Assembly (NCBI GenBank): GCA_016744335.1
Contig: JADGEO010000027.1
Span: 1 to 47,960, forward strand
Direction of reading: 5' to 3'
DNA length: 47,960 nucleotides
Source: Anaerolineales bacterium
GTDB taxonomy: Bacteria > Chloroflexota > Anaerolineae > Anaerolineales > Villigracilaceae
Position numbers and translations under genes: made by a program. Below, piece by piece: positions 25,840 through 34,540 of the stretch. The notes below the pieces were generated by a model. It was not told the DNA's origin. It saw nothing but the letters and a program-made list of their open reading frames with translations, and made no database searches. How positions within the stretch are numbered: position 1 is the stretch's first letter; the number at the start of each line of letters is the position of its first letter.

Positions 25840-27903
25840 ATGAAAGAATACAGTACTGAATCAATTCGTAATATCGCTTTGGTTGGTCATAGTAGTTCTG
25901 GAAAAACAATGATGGCTGAGGCGTTTTTGTATTATAGCGGAGCTACAACGCGTATGGGGAAAGTTGAAGATGGCTCCACCGCATCCGATTTCGATGATGA
26001 AGAAATTCGCCGCGGCTTATCACTTTATACCACCGTCATTCCCATTGAACATAAAAAGACTAAACTCAATTTCTTAGACGCACCAGGCTATACCGACTTT
26101 GTCGGTGAAGTGATTTCAGCCCTCAGCGTTGCCGATTCTGCGTTAATGTTGGTAGATTCTTTGGCAGGTGTAGAAGTTGGTACCGAGATCGCTTGGCGTT
26201 ATTGTGATGACTTCAACTTGCCGCGCGCGGTAGTTATCAACAAATTGGATCGCGATAATGCCAATCTGCAAAAGGTGATGGATTCCTTAGAAGAATTTTC
26301 TGAAACACGTCTTATCAGACTCCAACTTCCGTGGGGCGTGCGTGGAGATTTCAAAGGCGTAATTGACCTTCTGGGCAATAAAGCTTATGAAGGTGATGGC
26401 AAGGAAGCGGTTGAAGTTCCCGCTGAATACGCCGATGCCGTTGAAGAAGCTCGGATGGAATTGATAGAAGCCGCCGCTGAAAGCAGTGAGGCTTTGATGG
26501 AAAAATTCTTTGAAGATGGAGACCTGACGGATTCCGAAATCATGGGCGGGTTAAAGAGCGGTTTCTTGGCTGGAGACTATGTGCCAGTCTTCGTCTCCGC
26601 GACCGCCAATGAATTGGGCGTGGGACCTCTCCTAGATACTTTAGTGCGTCTTATGCCTTCTCCTGCTGAGCGACCTGCTATCGTGGCAAAAGGTGTTGGT
26701 GGTGACGAAGAACTAGAAGCCTTAGATACAGCCCCATTAGCCGCCTATGTATGGAAAACAACAGCAGACCCCTTTGTGGGCAAACAAACCTTCTTCCGCA
26801 TTTATTCTGGCTCTATTTTTGGCGATAGCCGAGTTTGGAACCAAAATAAAGAAATCGAAGAAAGATTTGGCTCAGTAAATATCCCCACAGGGAAAAATCA
26901 AGAAAATGTTAGCGTTATTCACGCAGGTGATATAGCCAACGTGCCAAAATTGAGCGAAACCGCAACAGGCGATACTTTCTGCATAGAAGGGCATCCGCTA
27001 ACTCTATCAGTTCCTGAATACCCAACCGGTCTTTTCCGTGTAGGCATTGTGCCGAAAACACAAGCTGATGCGGCAAAAATTTCGCCTACCCTCACACGTC
27101 TTTGTGAAGAGGATATGACTCTCGATTGGTATAACGAAAAAGCCACTCGTCAGACTATTCTCAAAGGCATGGGGAGTCAACACATAGACGTAGCTATTCG
27201 GCGTGCAGAGAGTAAATTGCAAGTTGGCTTAGAAACAATTGAGCCGCGTGTGCCCTATCGTGAAGGCATCACAAAAAAAGCAAGCGCATCTTATAGACAC
27301 AAAAAGCAAAGTGGCGGTTCTGGTCAGTTCGGTGAAGTCCACATGACCATTGATAATAATCCCGAATCAGATTTTGAACTCACTTGGGATGTTTTCGGTG
27401 GTTCTATTTCGCAATCTTATGAGCCTGCCATTCGCAAAGGCATTGCCAGTGTGATGAAAGTTGGCGCAGTAGCTGGATACCCGATGCAAAATATCAAAGT
27501 TTCTATCTTTGATGGTAAAGAGCATCCTGTGGATTCAAAACCAGTTGCCTTTGAATCGGCGGCTCGTGGCGCATTCAAAGCCGCGATCAAAGAGGCTCGT
27601 CCCGTTCTCTATGAACCAATTATGATGGCGCGTATCACTGTTCCTGATTCAAACATGGGTGATGTGATGGGCGACCTCAGCACTCGTCGTGGACGTGTTC
27701 AAGGCACCGACATTGAGCGCGGTTCTACCACTGTTATTGCCACTGTCCCCCTGGCAGAAATGTTGCGCTATACCAGCCAACTTCGTTCTATTACCGGCGG
27801 ACGTGGTTATTTCACAATGAAATTTGAAAGATACGATATTGTTCCCTCCCACGTTGCAGATGAGGTTATCGCCGCATCGAAAACAGAAGACGAAGAAGAA
27901 TAG
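25840..27903 (+). CDS. EF-G-like translational GTPase (EF-G2 type)
   Basis: This 687-residue protein has all five EF-G domains. G1 is GHSSSGKT (16-23) rather than the AHIDAGKT of canonical EF-G. G3 is DAPGYTDF (80-87) and G4 is NKLD (134-137). The switch I region (VEDGSTASDFDDEE) is that of the EF-G2 paralogue group, and the acidic tail (KTEDEEE) also fits. EF-G2 proteins bind GTP and ribosomes, but their role in translocation is unclear. rpsL, rpsG and tuf, normal neighbours of fusA, are absent, supporting a paralogue. A strong terminator follows. Confidence 0.88.
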   Translation: MKEYSTESIRNIALVGHSSSGKTMMAEAFLYYSGATTRMGKVEDGSTASDFDDEEIRRGLSLYTTVIPIEHKKTKLNFLDAPGYTDFVGEVISALSVADSALMLVDSLAGVEVGTEIAWRYCDDFNLPRAVVINKLDRDNANLQKVMDSLEEFSETRLIRLQLPWGVRGDFKGVIDLLGNKAYEGDGKEAVEVPAEYADAVEEARMELIEAAAESSEALMEKFFEDGDLTDSEIMGGLKSGFLAGDYVPVFVSATANELGVGPLLDTLVRLMPSPAERPAIVAKGVGGDEELEALDTAPLAAYVWKTTADPFVGKQTFFRIYSGSIFGDSRVWNQNKEIEERFGSVNIPTGKNQENVSVIHAGDIANVPKLSETATGDTFCIEGHPLTLSVPEYPTGLFRVGIVPKTQADAAKISPTLTRLCEEDMTLDWYNEKATRQTILKGMGSQHIDVAIRRAESKLQVGLETIEPRVPYREGITKKASASYRHKKQSGGSGQFGEVHMTIDNNPESDFELTWDVFGGSISQSYEPAIRKGIASVMKVGAVAGYPMQNIKVSIFDGKEHPVDSKPVAFESAARGAFKAAIKEARPVLYEPIMMARITVPDSNMGDVMGDLSTRRGRVQGTDIERGSTTVIATVPLAEMLRYTSQLRSITGGRGYFTMKFERYDIVPSHVADEVIAASKTEDEEE

Positions 27904-27927
27904 AGTGTAGATTAAGTAAAGCATAGT

Positions 27928-27967
27928 AAAAAAAGAGCCATACGATTTTCTCGCATGGCTCTTTTTA
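27928..27967. terminator. Terminator after EF-G2 gene
   Basis: AAAAGAGCCAT pairs with ATGGCTCTTTT around a short loop, with T-runs on both strands, 25 bases after the stop codon. Confidence 0.9.
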
Positions 27968-28169
27968 TATTCTATATAAGGTTTTTAAAATCATTTGTAT
28001 TTTAGGTGACCCACTGAAAAAAGGGAGCAAGCCCAAATCTGTAGCGAAGATGATGGAAGAGATTCTGTAGTATTATTCTGTTTTCGATAATATACTGCTT
28101 TTGCCCTTGTCATCAATGGTTTAGGTGTTGCCCTCTGTGTTCGAAAATCCTTAGTTTTTTGGAGAATGA

Positions 28170-29459
28170 ATGAAGAAAAAAGTCGCCCCACTCTGGAAAA
28201 AAATAGAAGAAAACCGCCACTTTCTAGTTGCCCTCGCTATCACGCTTGTTGTGGCAACTTTTTATTATTTTGCGTGGGCAATTCCTCAAACCTATGCTGA
28301 AAGCACTCATATCGGTTTTGAAGAGGGGCGCATGGACAACCACATTTGGTGGGCGTCCGATGCCCGTGACTACCGAGATACGGGCGATAATTTTTTCGGC
28401 AATACAGAAGAAGAAACAATCCTCTACCGTCGCCCTTGGCTTTATCCGCTCATTGTTGGCGCAGTGCGTAACTTCACCCCCATCGACCCAGACTATTCAC
28501 TTTGGGGACTGCAACTCATCTTTTGGCTGGCATCTATCGTCTTTATTTTTCTAGCCATCATTCGTGCCACAGGCAAAATTTGGCTCGCCCTCCTCGCCAC
28601 AGTCGTTTTTTGGACGCACCCTTCCCCCATCGCACTTACATTCCATGGTATGACAGAAGTTTTCAACATTTTACTTTTGTCCATCTTGGCATTTTTTGTC
28701 TTTTCTAAAAATAAGCAAAAAGATTATTGGCTCATTTTTCTAATGAGCCTCCTCTTGGTCACAAAACCAACCTACCAGGTTCAACTTGTCATTTTATTGC
28801 TCTATATCATCATCAAATCCTTCAAAAAATGGCAGACAGTACGATTTTGGGGAAAGATTGCCCTCGCCCTCATTCCCATCTGGATTCAGCTTCTGCTCAC
28901 TTGGCAAATTTTAGGATATGCAATTATTTCGGATGTGGCGGGAGTCACCCTCAAATACTGGACGCTGACGCGCGTCTATGCCCGAGCCGAGGGCGTGTCA
29001 AACTTGCCCGAAGTTGCTACCGTTGTGGAGACGTGGACGCGTGAAGAAGAGCTTGATTATCTCCTCAACAACAAGAAAGTCACATTTTCCGTTTACGTTA
29101 ATAATCTCGTAAAAGAATCCTTATTAGCCGATTCTTATATCATTATTGATAAAGATAACTCAATGGATATAGTTATTATGACGCTCAATAAATGGCATCT
29201 CTATCTGCATCTGCTCATGTTGCCATTAATGGGTTATATGCTAATTTTCAACCGTAAAGGAAAATGGGAAGCAATCTGGATTCTCTACCTCACCTTATTA
29301 ATCCAAACCTTAGCTACGGGCGTTTCTTCCGATCAAGGAGACCGTCTAATGATTACAGGCTTACCCTTATGGATTGTGAGCTATAGCTTTGTCTTCACAA
29401 AACTAAAGAGTTTAGGTGGTGGAGTTTCATCTGTAGCAGATGAGAGTGTCCCTTCGTAG
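28170..29459 (+). CDS. Polytopic membrane protein, GT39/PMT-like glycosyltransferase
   Basis: This 429-residue protein has about ten transmembrane helices. The first loop carries a conserved-looking acidic stretch (WWASDARDYRDTGDNFFG), and YRRPWLYPLIVG follows. This layout resembles lipid-linked-sugar glycosyltransferases (GT-C fold), but the assignment is only by architecture. GGAG precedes the ATG at 28170. The last residues (GGGVSSVADESVPS) and the stop codon come from a dispersed repeat (TTCGTAGTAA), suggesting the C-terminus was remodelled by repeat insertion. Confidence 0.5.
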   Translation: MKKKVAPLWKKIEENRHFLVALAITLVVATFYYFAWAIPQTYAESTHIGFEEGRMDNHIWWASDARDYRDTGDNFFGNTEEETILYRRPWLYPLIVGAVRNFTPIDPDYSLWGLQLIFWLASIVFIFLAIIRATGKIWLALLATVVFWTHPSPIALTFHGMTEVFNILLLSILAFFVFSKNKQKDYWLIFLMSLLLVTKPTYQVQLVILLLYIIIKSFKKWQTVRFWGKIALALIPIWIQLLLTWQILGYAIISDVAGVTLKYWTLTRVYARAEGVSNLPEVATVVETWTREEELDYLLNNKKVTFSVYVNNLVKESLLADSYIIIDKDNSMDIVIMTLNKWHLYLHLLMLPLMGYMLIFNRKGKWEAIWILYLTLLIQTLATGVSSDQGDRLMITGLPLWIVSYSFVFTKLKSLGGGVSSVADESVPS

Positions 29460-29514
29460 TAATCGCTTTTTCGATTGTTTTTCTCAAATCGACAAGATGA
29501 TTGGAAGTAAGTAA

Positions 29515-30399
29515 ATGCAAAAGAATTCCGTTCTTATTATTGGCGCTGGTCCTGCAGGCTTAACCGCCGCACTACAACTGAAACGAGTAGGTATTTCTGT
29601 ACTTTTATTAGAAGGGACTTATCTTGGTGGGTTATTATATAATGCTAATTTAGTTGAAAACTATCCTGGTTTTCCACATGGGGTGAAAGGTCCTAAACTT
29701 CTTAGGTTATTTCAAAAACAAGCAGAGCATATAGGCGTAGAAATCCTTTTTGAAAAAGTGATTTCTCTCGATTATAACGGCAAGAATTTTGTTGCTACAA
29801 CTTCTAAAAATGAATACTCTGCTGAAGTTGCCATTATAGCCAGTGGAACAAAAGCACGTGAATTTGATGATTATTTAATCGCTTCAGAAGCAAAGCATCG
29901 TGTGTTTTATGAAGTGCGTGATTTGCTAAATCTGGCAAATAAAGAAATTATTATTGTTGGGGCTGGGGATGCGTCTTTCGATTATGCCCTTAATTTAGCA
30001 AGACAAAATAAGGTTAAAATTTTGAATCGTGGCACGAAAACTAAAGCCTTAGGTTTGCTTCAGACGCGTGTGACTGAAAATGAACATATCGTTTACGTTA
30101 AAAATGCGTCCCTTAAACGCGTTACTCTTGCAGATGATGCGTGTTTAAGAGTAAGCGTTGCTTTTCAGCACGGTGTTGAGGAATTGCACGCAAGTTTGGT
30201 TCTAGGTGCGCTCGGCAGAATTCCAAATTTAGATTTCCTTACGCCAGAAATCCAATCTAAAGAAAAAGAACTCATGGCGCGCAATATCCTATATTTTATT
30301 GGCGATGTGCAGAATGGCATTTTTCGTCAGACCGCAATTTCGGTAGGGGATGGCTTGCGCGCGGCGATGGAGATTGAAAATTTTTTTAAGGAGAAATAA
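29515..30399 (+). CDS. Thioredoxin-reductase-like flavoprotein without CxxC
   Basis: This 294-residue FAD/NAD(P)H oxidoreductase has the fold of thioredoxin reductase: FAD site GAGPAG (10-15), ENYPGFP (48-54) and second dinucleotide site VGAGDASFDYA (about 148-158). A C-terminal GDVQNGIFRQ..SVGDG closes the FAD site. The redox CxxC that belongs near residue 135 is absent (KHRVFYEVRDL), so it cannot reduce thioredoxin in the normal way and must pass electrons directly from FAD. Its TAA overlaps the ATG of the next gene, a radical SAM enzyme. A role as its electron donor is a reasonable inference. Confidence 0.82.
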   Translation: MQKNSVLIIGAGPAGLTAALQLKRVGISVLLLEGTYLGGLLYNANLVENYPGFPHGVKGPKLLRLFQKQAEHIGVEILFEKVISLDYNGKNFVATTSKNEYSAEVAIIASGTKAREFDDYLIASEAKHRVFYEVRDLLNLANKEIIIVGAGDASFDYALNLARQNKVKILNRGTKTKALGLLQTRVTENEHIVYVKNASLKRVTLADDACLRVSVAFQHGVEELHASLVLGALGRIPNLDFLTPEIQSKEKELMARNILYFIGDVQNGIFRQTAISVGDGLRAAMEIENFFKEK

Positions 30400-31352
30400 T
30401 GAAAATAATTGCAAAAACGGGGACGGATGAAATGGCTTATGTTTATATTGTTGAGTATGAAAACGGGAAAATGCTAGAGTGTGTAGAGTCACTTCAACCG
30501 CCTTTTGCGCGTGAAGAAAAGTGGATTTTGTTGGTCTCAACGATGCACGGTTGTCCTGTTGGGTGCAAAATGTGTGATGCGGGCGGGTATTTTCATGGCA
30601 AGCCCAGCGCAGAAGAAATTTTAGAGCAAATTGATTTTATGGTACGTAATCGGTATCCGAGCGGACGCGTGCCTTCAAAGCAATTTAAGATTCAGTTTGC
30701 GCGTATGGGTGAACCCGCTTTGAATGATGCTGTTTTGGATGTGCTTGAAGAGTTGCCAAAACGCTATGATGCCCCTGGTTTGATGCCTTCGATTTCGAGC
30801 GTTGCCCCAAATGGAGCGGATGCTTTTTTTGAGCGTCTACTGGAGATTAAAAATAGGCTTTACTCAAATGGGCATTTCCAATTTCAATTTTCGATTCATA
30901 CCACTGATTTGGATTTGCGTGATGAACTTGTTCCCGTTAAAAAATGGGGTTTTGCAAAAATGGCAGAATTTGGCGAAAGATTTTATCGCGAAGGCGACCG
31001 AAAAATCACCCTCAACTTTGCGCTGGCACAAGGACAGCCTCTTGACCCCGAAGTATTGAAAGAGCATTTTTCTCCTGATATTTTCTTAATTAAGATTACG
31101 CCCCTCAACCCAACTTACCGCGCTATGGAAAATGAACTAGAAACCTATATTGATCCCAATACCGATGCCAGCCAAGACGCGATTGTGACTGCATTAGAAG
31201 ACGCGGGCTATCAGGTGATTGTTAGTATCGGCGAAGTAGAAGAAAACTTGATTGGTAGCAATTGCGGGCAGTATTTGCGGCGGCACTTGGAAGCAGAAGG
31301 GGAGTTGAGCGATGGCTATACTTATGCGTTGGAGGAGGAAGTTTTGGGGTAG
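30399..31352 (+). CDS. RlmN/Cfr-like radical SAM enzyme
   Basis: This 317-residue radical SAM protein has the cluster motif CPVGCKMC (C52, C56, C59) and FARMGEPALN, which recalls GMGEP of RlmN. A C-terminal Cys289 in SNCGQYLRR corresponds to the methyl-carrying Cys of RlmN/Cfr. The second mechanistic Cys, expected just before the cluster (TLCVSSQ in RlmN), is Leu here (ILLVSTM). The N-terminal RNA-recruiting domain of RlmN is also short or missing. It may be a methylase of another substrate or work by a changed mechanism. It is translationally coupled to the flavoprotein gene (TAATG). Confidence 0.75.
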   Translation: MKIIAKTGTDEMAYVYIVEYENGKMLECVESLQPPFAREEKWILLVSTMHGCPVGCKMCDAGGYFHGKPSAEEILEQIDFMVRNRYPSGRVPSKQFKIQFARMGEPALNDAVLDVLEELPKRYDAPGLMPSISSVAPNGADAFFERLLEIKNRLYSNGHFQFQFSIHTTDLDLRDELVPVKKWGFAKMAEFGERFYREGDRKITLNFALAQGQPLDPEVLKEHFSPDIFLIKITPLNPTYRAMENELETYIDPNTDASQDAIVTALEDAGYQVIVSIGEVEENLIGSNCGQYLRRHLEAEGELSDGYTYALEEEVLG

Positions 31353-31402
31353 GGGGAGAAGATGTTTCTTTAATTGATGCAAAATATTAATTCTAGTCCT
31401 GC

Positions 31403-31431
31403 TTGACAGGGGGGGGGGCTATATATATACT
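31403..31431 (+). promoter_or_regulatory. Promoter with a ten-G tract in its spacer (possible phase-variable switch)
   Basis: A perfect TTGACA (31403-31408) and TATACT (31426-31431) are spaced by exactly 17 bases. The first ten spacer bases are all G (31409-31418). It lies 70 bases upstream of the SPFH operon. Slippage in such a tract changes -35/-10 spacing and switches transcription, as known for some porin and fimbrial genes; here this is inference. Confidence 0.65.
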
Positions 31432-31500
31432 TATCTTTGAAGTTACGATCTGGCAAGCTTAAGAAAGCGGGTTTTTTATATTAAGTGGCGGTGTAAGTAA

Positions 31501-33123
31501 ATGGAAGAAAACTCAATTCGTTTATTTTGGCAAGAAGTTATCAGCAATATTTTGCGCGAGCCCGTTATTATAGTACTTTTTCTTGGGCTTACTGCATATT
31601 GGACTTATATCTCTATTGCAAAGCATCAAGAAAAAAGAAATTCGCGAAGAGTATTTTTTAGTGTTATCACATTTATTGTTTTTATAATTATTCCATTTAG
31701 TTTTATTCTTTTAACAGAAGCCATTTCTTTGAAAGCGGCTCAAAGTAGATTTACATCGTATATGACAGTTGGGGGGTTCCGCTGGTTTGCTTCCTATGCT
31801 GTTTTATGTCCTTTTGCTATTATTTTAACTTATAAACAGAGCAAATTCAAAAGCGGTGTTACAGTATTTGGGCATTTAACGGTTTTACTTATGGGATGGT
31901 TGCGCGGGGAATGGTTGGGCATTGTTTTTGTTTCAATTCCTGTATTTATCATATTTTATTTCTTGCTTTACCATCAAGCACAGGTTATTTTTCCAATTTC
32001 TGATTTCAATAGTACAGTAGAGAGGAAGAATAAATTCTGGGTGTCGTTCTGGTATATTTGGGGGGCACAATACCCTATTTGGGTTGCAAAAGATAGTGCT
32101 ACCAGAGATGTTGAGCAGCGCATTGGTGGGGATTACTTTAAAGATTTTGGGCGCCCTGGTATTGTTTGGATGCATTCCCATCAAGTGGTAGGGCAATCAG
32201 TTGGAATTGAGTTTAATCAAGCAGATGGACCTGGCATAACTTTTGTTGAACAATATGAACGCCCTATTGCTATTGTTGATTTAAGAACCCAACTCCGTCC
32301 GACACCTTTTGATGCTGTTACAAAAGACGGGATTAAAATTAAAGCAATTATATTTATTTCTTTTAAAATCGATCAAAATGATTGGAGTGACTGGGATAAG
32401 GAAACGCGCCATCGTGTTTGGCGGGTTTCTCCTATACTGCAAGATGGCCTAAAACCTGATAGAAATTTGGATCGTAGTTATCCATACTCTGCCGCTCGAA
32501 TACATGCTGTGCTTAGTACAGCATGTATTGATACGCCAAGTGATGATGATAAAACCCCCAATATTTATTGGGATGAAATTGTTGTACAGCGTGTTGTTAA
32601 AGAAGCACGTCTCGTGCTTTCTGAGCGCACCTTCGATGAACTTTGGGTCCCCCAAGAAAGAGATAAGCGAGGGGTAAGCGCATTAGATGAAATTGCAGGG
32701 GTTATTAATGAAAGAGCCACACCTCGGCTGGAAGAAATAGGAGTTCAGTTATTTGCATCCCGAGTTGTTAATTTTATTTTTAAAGAAGATGATATTCTCA
32801 GAGAACAACTAACGTCTACATGGACATCAGCATGGAGACAGAAAATTAATAGCGTTAAACTTGATGGCGATACAGCTTCAGAGAAGCTGCGTGCTCAGGC
32901 GCATGCTTCAGCAAAAGCAACTTTTTTAGCATCTGTTGCTGAAAGCCTTGCTAAGGCACGTAAAGTAAATGATAGCTTGCCAAAACAGGTAGTGGCATTA
33001 AATTTCCTCGCAACATTAGATGGATTGATACAAACCACTGATATTGAAGACGCTAAACAAAACTCTGCTAAATTAGATGTGTGGAAATTGTTTATGCGTA
33101 ATAATCAAGGAGGTGAAGAGTGA
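31501..33123 (+). CDS. SPFH/Band 7 membrane protein with five N-terminal helices
   Basis: This 540-residue protein has transmembrane helices at about 21-38, 52-71, 93-110, 119-134 and 138-157. An SPFH (stomatin/prohibitin/flotillin/HflK) domain follows: GPGITFVEQYERPIAIVDLR, then AVTKDGIKIKAIIFISFKI. A helical, Ala-rich segment (TASEKLRAQAHASAKATF) probably forms oligomers. SPFH proteins build ring or raft assemblies in the membrane and control proteases or lipid domains. It is the first gene of a three-gene operon; its stop overlaps the next start by GTGA, with GGAGG just upstream. Confidence 0.82.
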   Translation: MEENSIRLFWQEVISNILREPVIIVLFLGLTAYWTYISIAKHQEKRNSRRVFFSVITFIVFIIIPFSFILLTEAISLKAAQSRFTSYMTVGGFRWFASYAVLCPFAIILTYKQSKFKSGVTVFGHLTVLLMGWLRGEWLGIVFVSIPVFIIFYFLLYHQAQVIFPISDFNSTVERKNKFWVSFWYIWGAQYPIWVAKDSATRDVEQRIGGDYFKDFGRPGIVWMHSHQVVGQSVGIEFNQADGPGITFVEQYERPIAIVDLRTQLRPTPFDAVTKDGIKIKAIIFISFKIDQNDWSDWDKETRHRVWRVSPILQDGLKPDRNLDRSYPYSAARIHAVLSTACIDTPSDDDKTPNIYWDEIVVQRVVKEARLVLSERTFDELWVPQERDKRGVSALDEIAGVINERATPRLEEIGVQLFASRVVNFIFKEDDILREQLTSTWTSAWRQKINSVKLDGDTASEKLRAQAHASAKATFLASVAESLAKARKVNDSLPKQVVALNFLATLDGLIQTTDIEDAKQNSAKLDVWKLFMRNNQGGEE

Positions 33124-34529
33124 ATAAAAAATCATATTCATCTTTTGATTCATCAACTTGGCATAATCGATTTGTTAAAGAAGAAGAACAGTGGAAAGAT
33201 CTTGAACGAACTGGCAAGATTATTGTTCCTGTAATAGTGCTTTTTTTTGTTATTATTCTTTATCTTATTGTCTATGCGAGTTTAAGTCCACAGAAAGTCG
33301 CCATAGACTCTCCGAATGTGTTTGGGAAAATATGGCTTTTAATCAAGTTGTTTTTTTCTGTTTTTGCCCCAGCTGTTATTGCTGGAGTAGGGATTAGAAT
33401 CCTTAGCAAACAAAGTGAAAAAATCATTAAGGATTTCTATCAACTTCCAGACGATTATAATCTAGCCCCACTAATAAAGCGTAAACTCCTTGGCGTCATT
33501 CCGCTTCCTGAGCCGATAAAAAAAGTGCTTAACTACCCCTTTATTACATTAGAAGAAGCTGGCGATTTAGAAGAATATCATTGGGCACGTTGGTTTGGGG
33601 GACCCGCAACTTTAGTTATTTATGATGGTGTTGCTGTTTATTTGGAGCGAGGGAACAAATTTTCTCGTGTTTTAGGACCTGGTTTGCCTATGCCAGTGCT
33701 TGAGCGATACGAAATCATCAAAGCGATTGTTGATTTACGCCCACAAATACGAGAGGCTACAGTTAAAACCTGGACAAAAGACGGTATAGAAGTCGAATTT
33801 AAGGTGCGTGCGGAAATTCAAATTGCTTCAAGCGACGAAGCTAAAAAACGTTCGGTAGTGCTTAAGGAAGAAGAAAATGCGATGAATCTTGTTTATCCAT
33901 TTGATTCTGATAGAGTAAAAACAATTGTAGAGCGAACCGCTGTTCAATATAACTCAGAGACAAAGGAGTTATCAGAATCTACGTGGGATAGTGCGGCGAT
34001 GGGCACTATAACAGGAAAGATTAAGGGGTACATTTCAGGACAAGCCGTTGATGAATTATTATTAGAAGATGAAAATTCACCACAATTTTTATCATTCCAA
34101 ATAAACGATGAATTATCGAACAGTATTAAAAAAGGATTAGAAGTTGCTGGTTCCCAACTACTTGATTTACAGATTATAGATTTAATTCCAGTTGATGATG
34201 AGGTTTTTACTGAAATAATTAATTATTGGAATGCCAAAAAAGAGATGATAAAAACGATAAGAGTGGGAGAGACGGAAGCTGAAGGTATTCGTGCTAAACA
34301 GAGTGCGCATACTAAAGCATACCAAAGTTTTCTTGATACACTAATCAATAGTCTCACAGAAATCAACGGTGGAGAAGATGATATGGATGTAGATAAATTT
34401 ACAGAAGCATCGGTTTTACTTTTAACTCAAGTCCTTGAGCAGAGTCTGAGTGATCCAATACTTGGTTCTTTAGTTGCTAGGGAAGGATTGAGGACGCTGA
34501 CTATGCTTAAAAATCAGCTAAATATATAA
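33120..34529 (+). CDS. Second SPFH/Band 7 membrane protein
   Basis: This is a 469-residue protein from a GTG start at 33120, served by GGAGG in the end of the previous gene. It has two helices (about 34-53 and 70-92). The SPFH domain includes LGPGLPMPVLERYEII, VDLRPQIREATVKT and TKDGIEVEFKVRAEI. The C-terminal part has an amphipathic helix with AEGIRAKQSAHTKAYQ, like the matching segment in the first protein. The two probably form a mixed complex, as HflK and HflC do. The S24-domain gene follows 11 bases later. Confidence 0.85.
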   Translation: MNKKSYSSFDSSTWHNRFVKEEEQWKDLERTGKIIVPVIVLFFVIILYLIVYASLSPQKVAIDSPNVFGKIWLLIKLFFSVFAPAVIAGVGIRILSKQSEKIIKDFYQLPDDYNLAPLIKRKLLGVIPLPEPIKKVLNYPFITLEEAGDLEEYHWARWFGGPATLVIYDGVAVYLERGNKFSRVLGPGLPMPVLERYEIIKAIVDLRPQIREATVKTWTKDGIEVEFKVRAEIQIASSDEAKKRSVVLKEEENAMNLVYPFDSDRVKTIVERTAVQYNSETKELSESTWDSAAMGTITGKIKGYISGQAVDELLLEDENSPQFLSFQINDELSNSIKKGLEVAGSQLLDLQIIDLIPVDDEVFTEIINYWNAKKEMIKTIRVGETEAEGIRAKQSAHTKAYQSFLDTLINSLTEINGGEDDMDVDKFTEASVLLLTQVLEQSLSDPILGSLVAREGLRTLTMLKNQLNI

Positions 34530-34540
34530 GGGGAGAGTTT

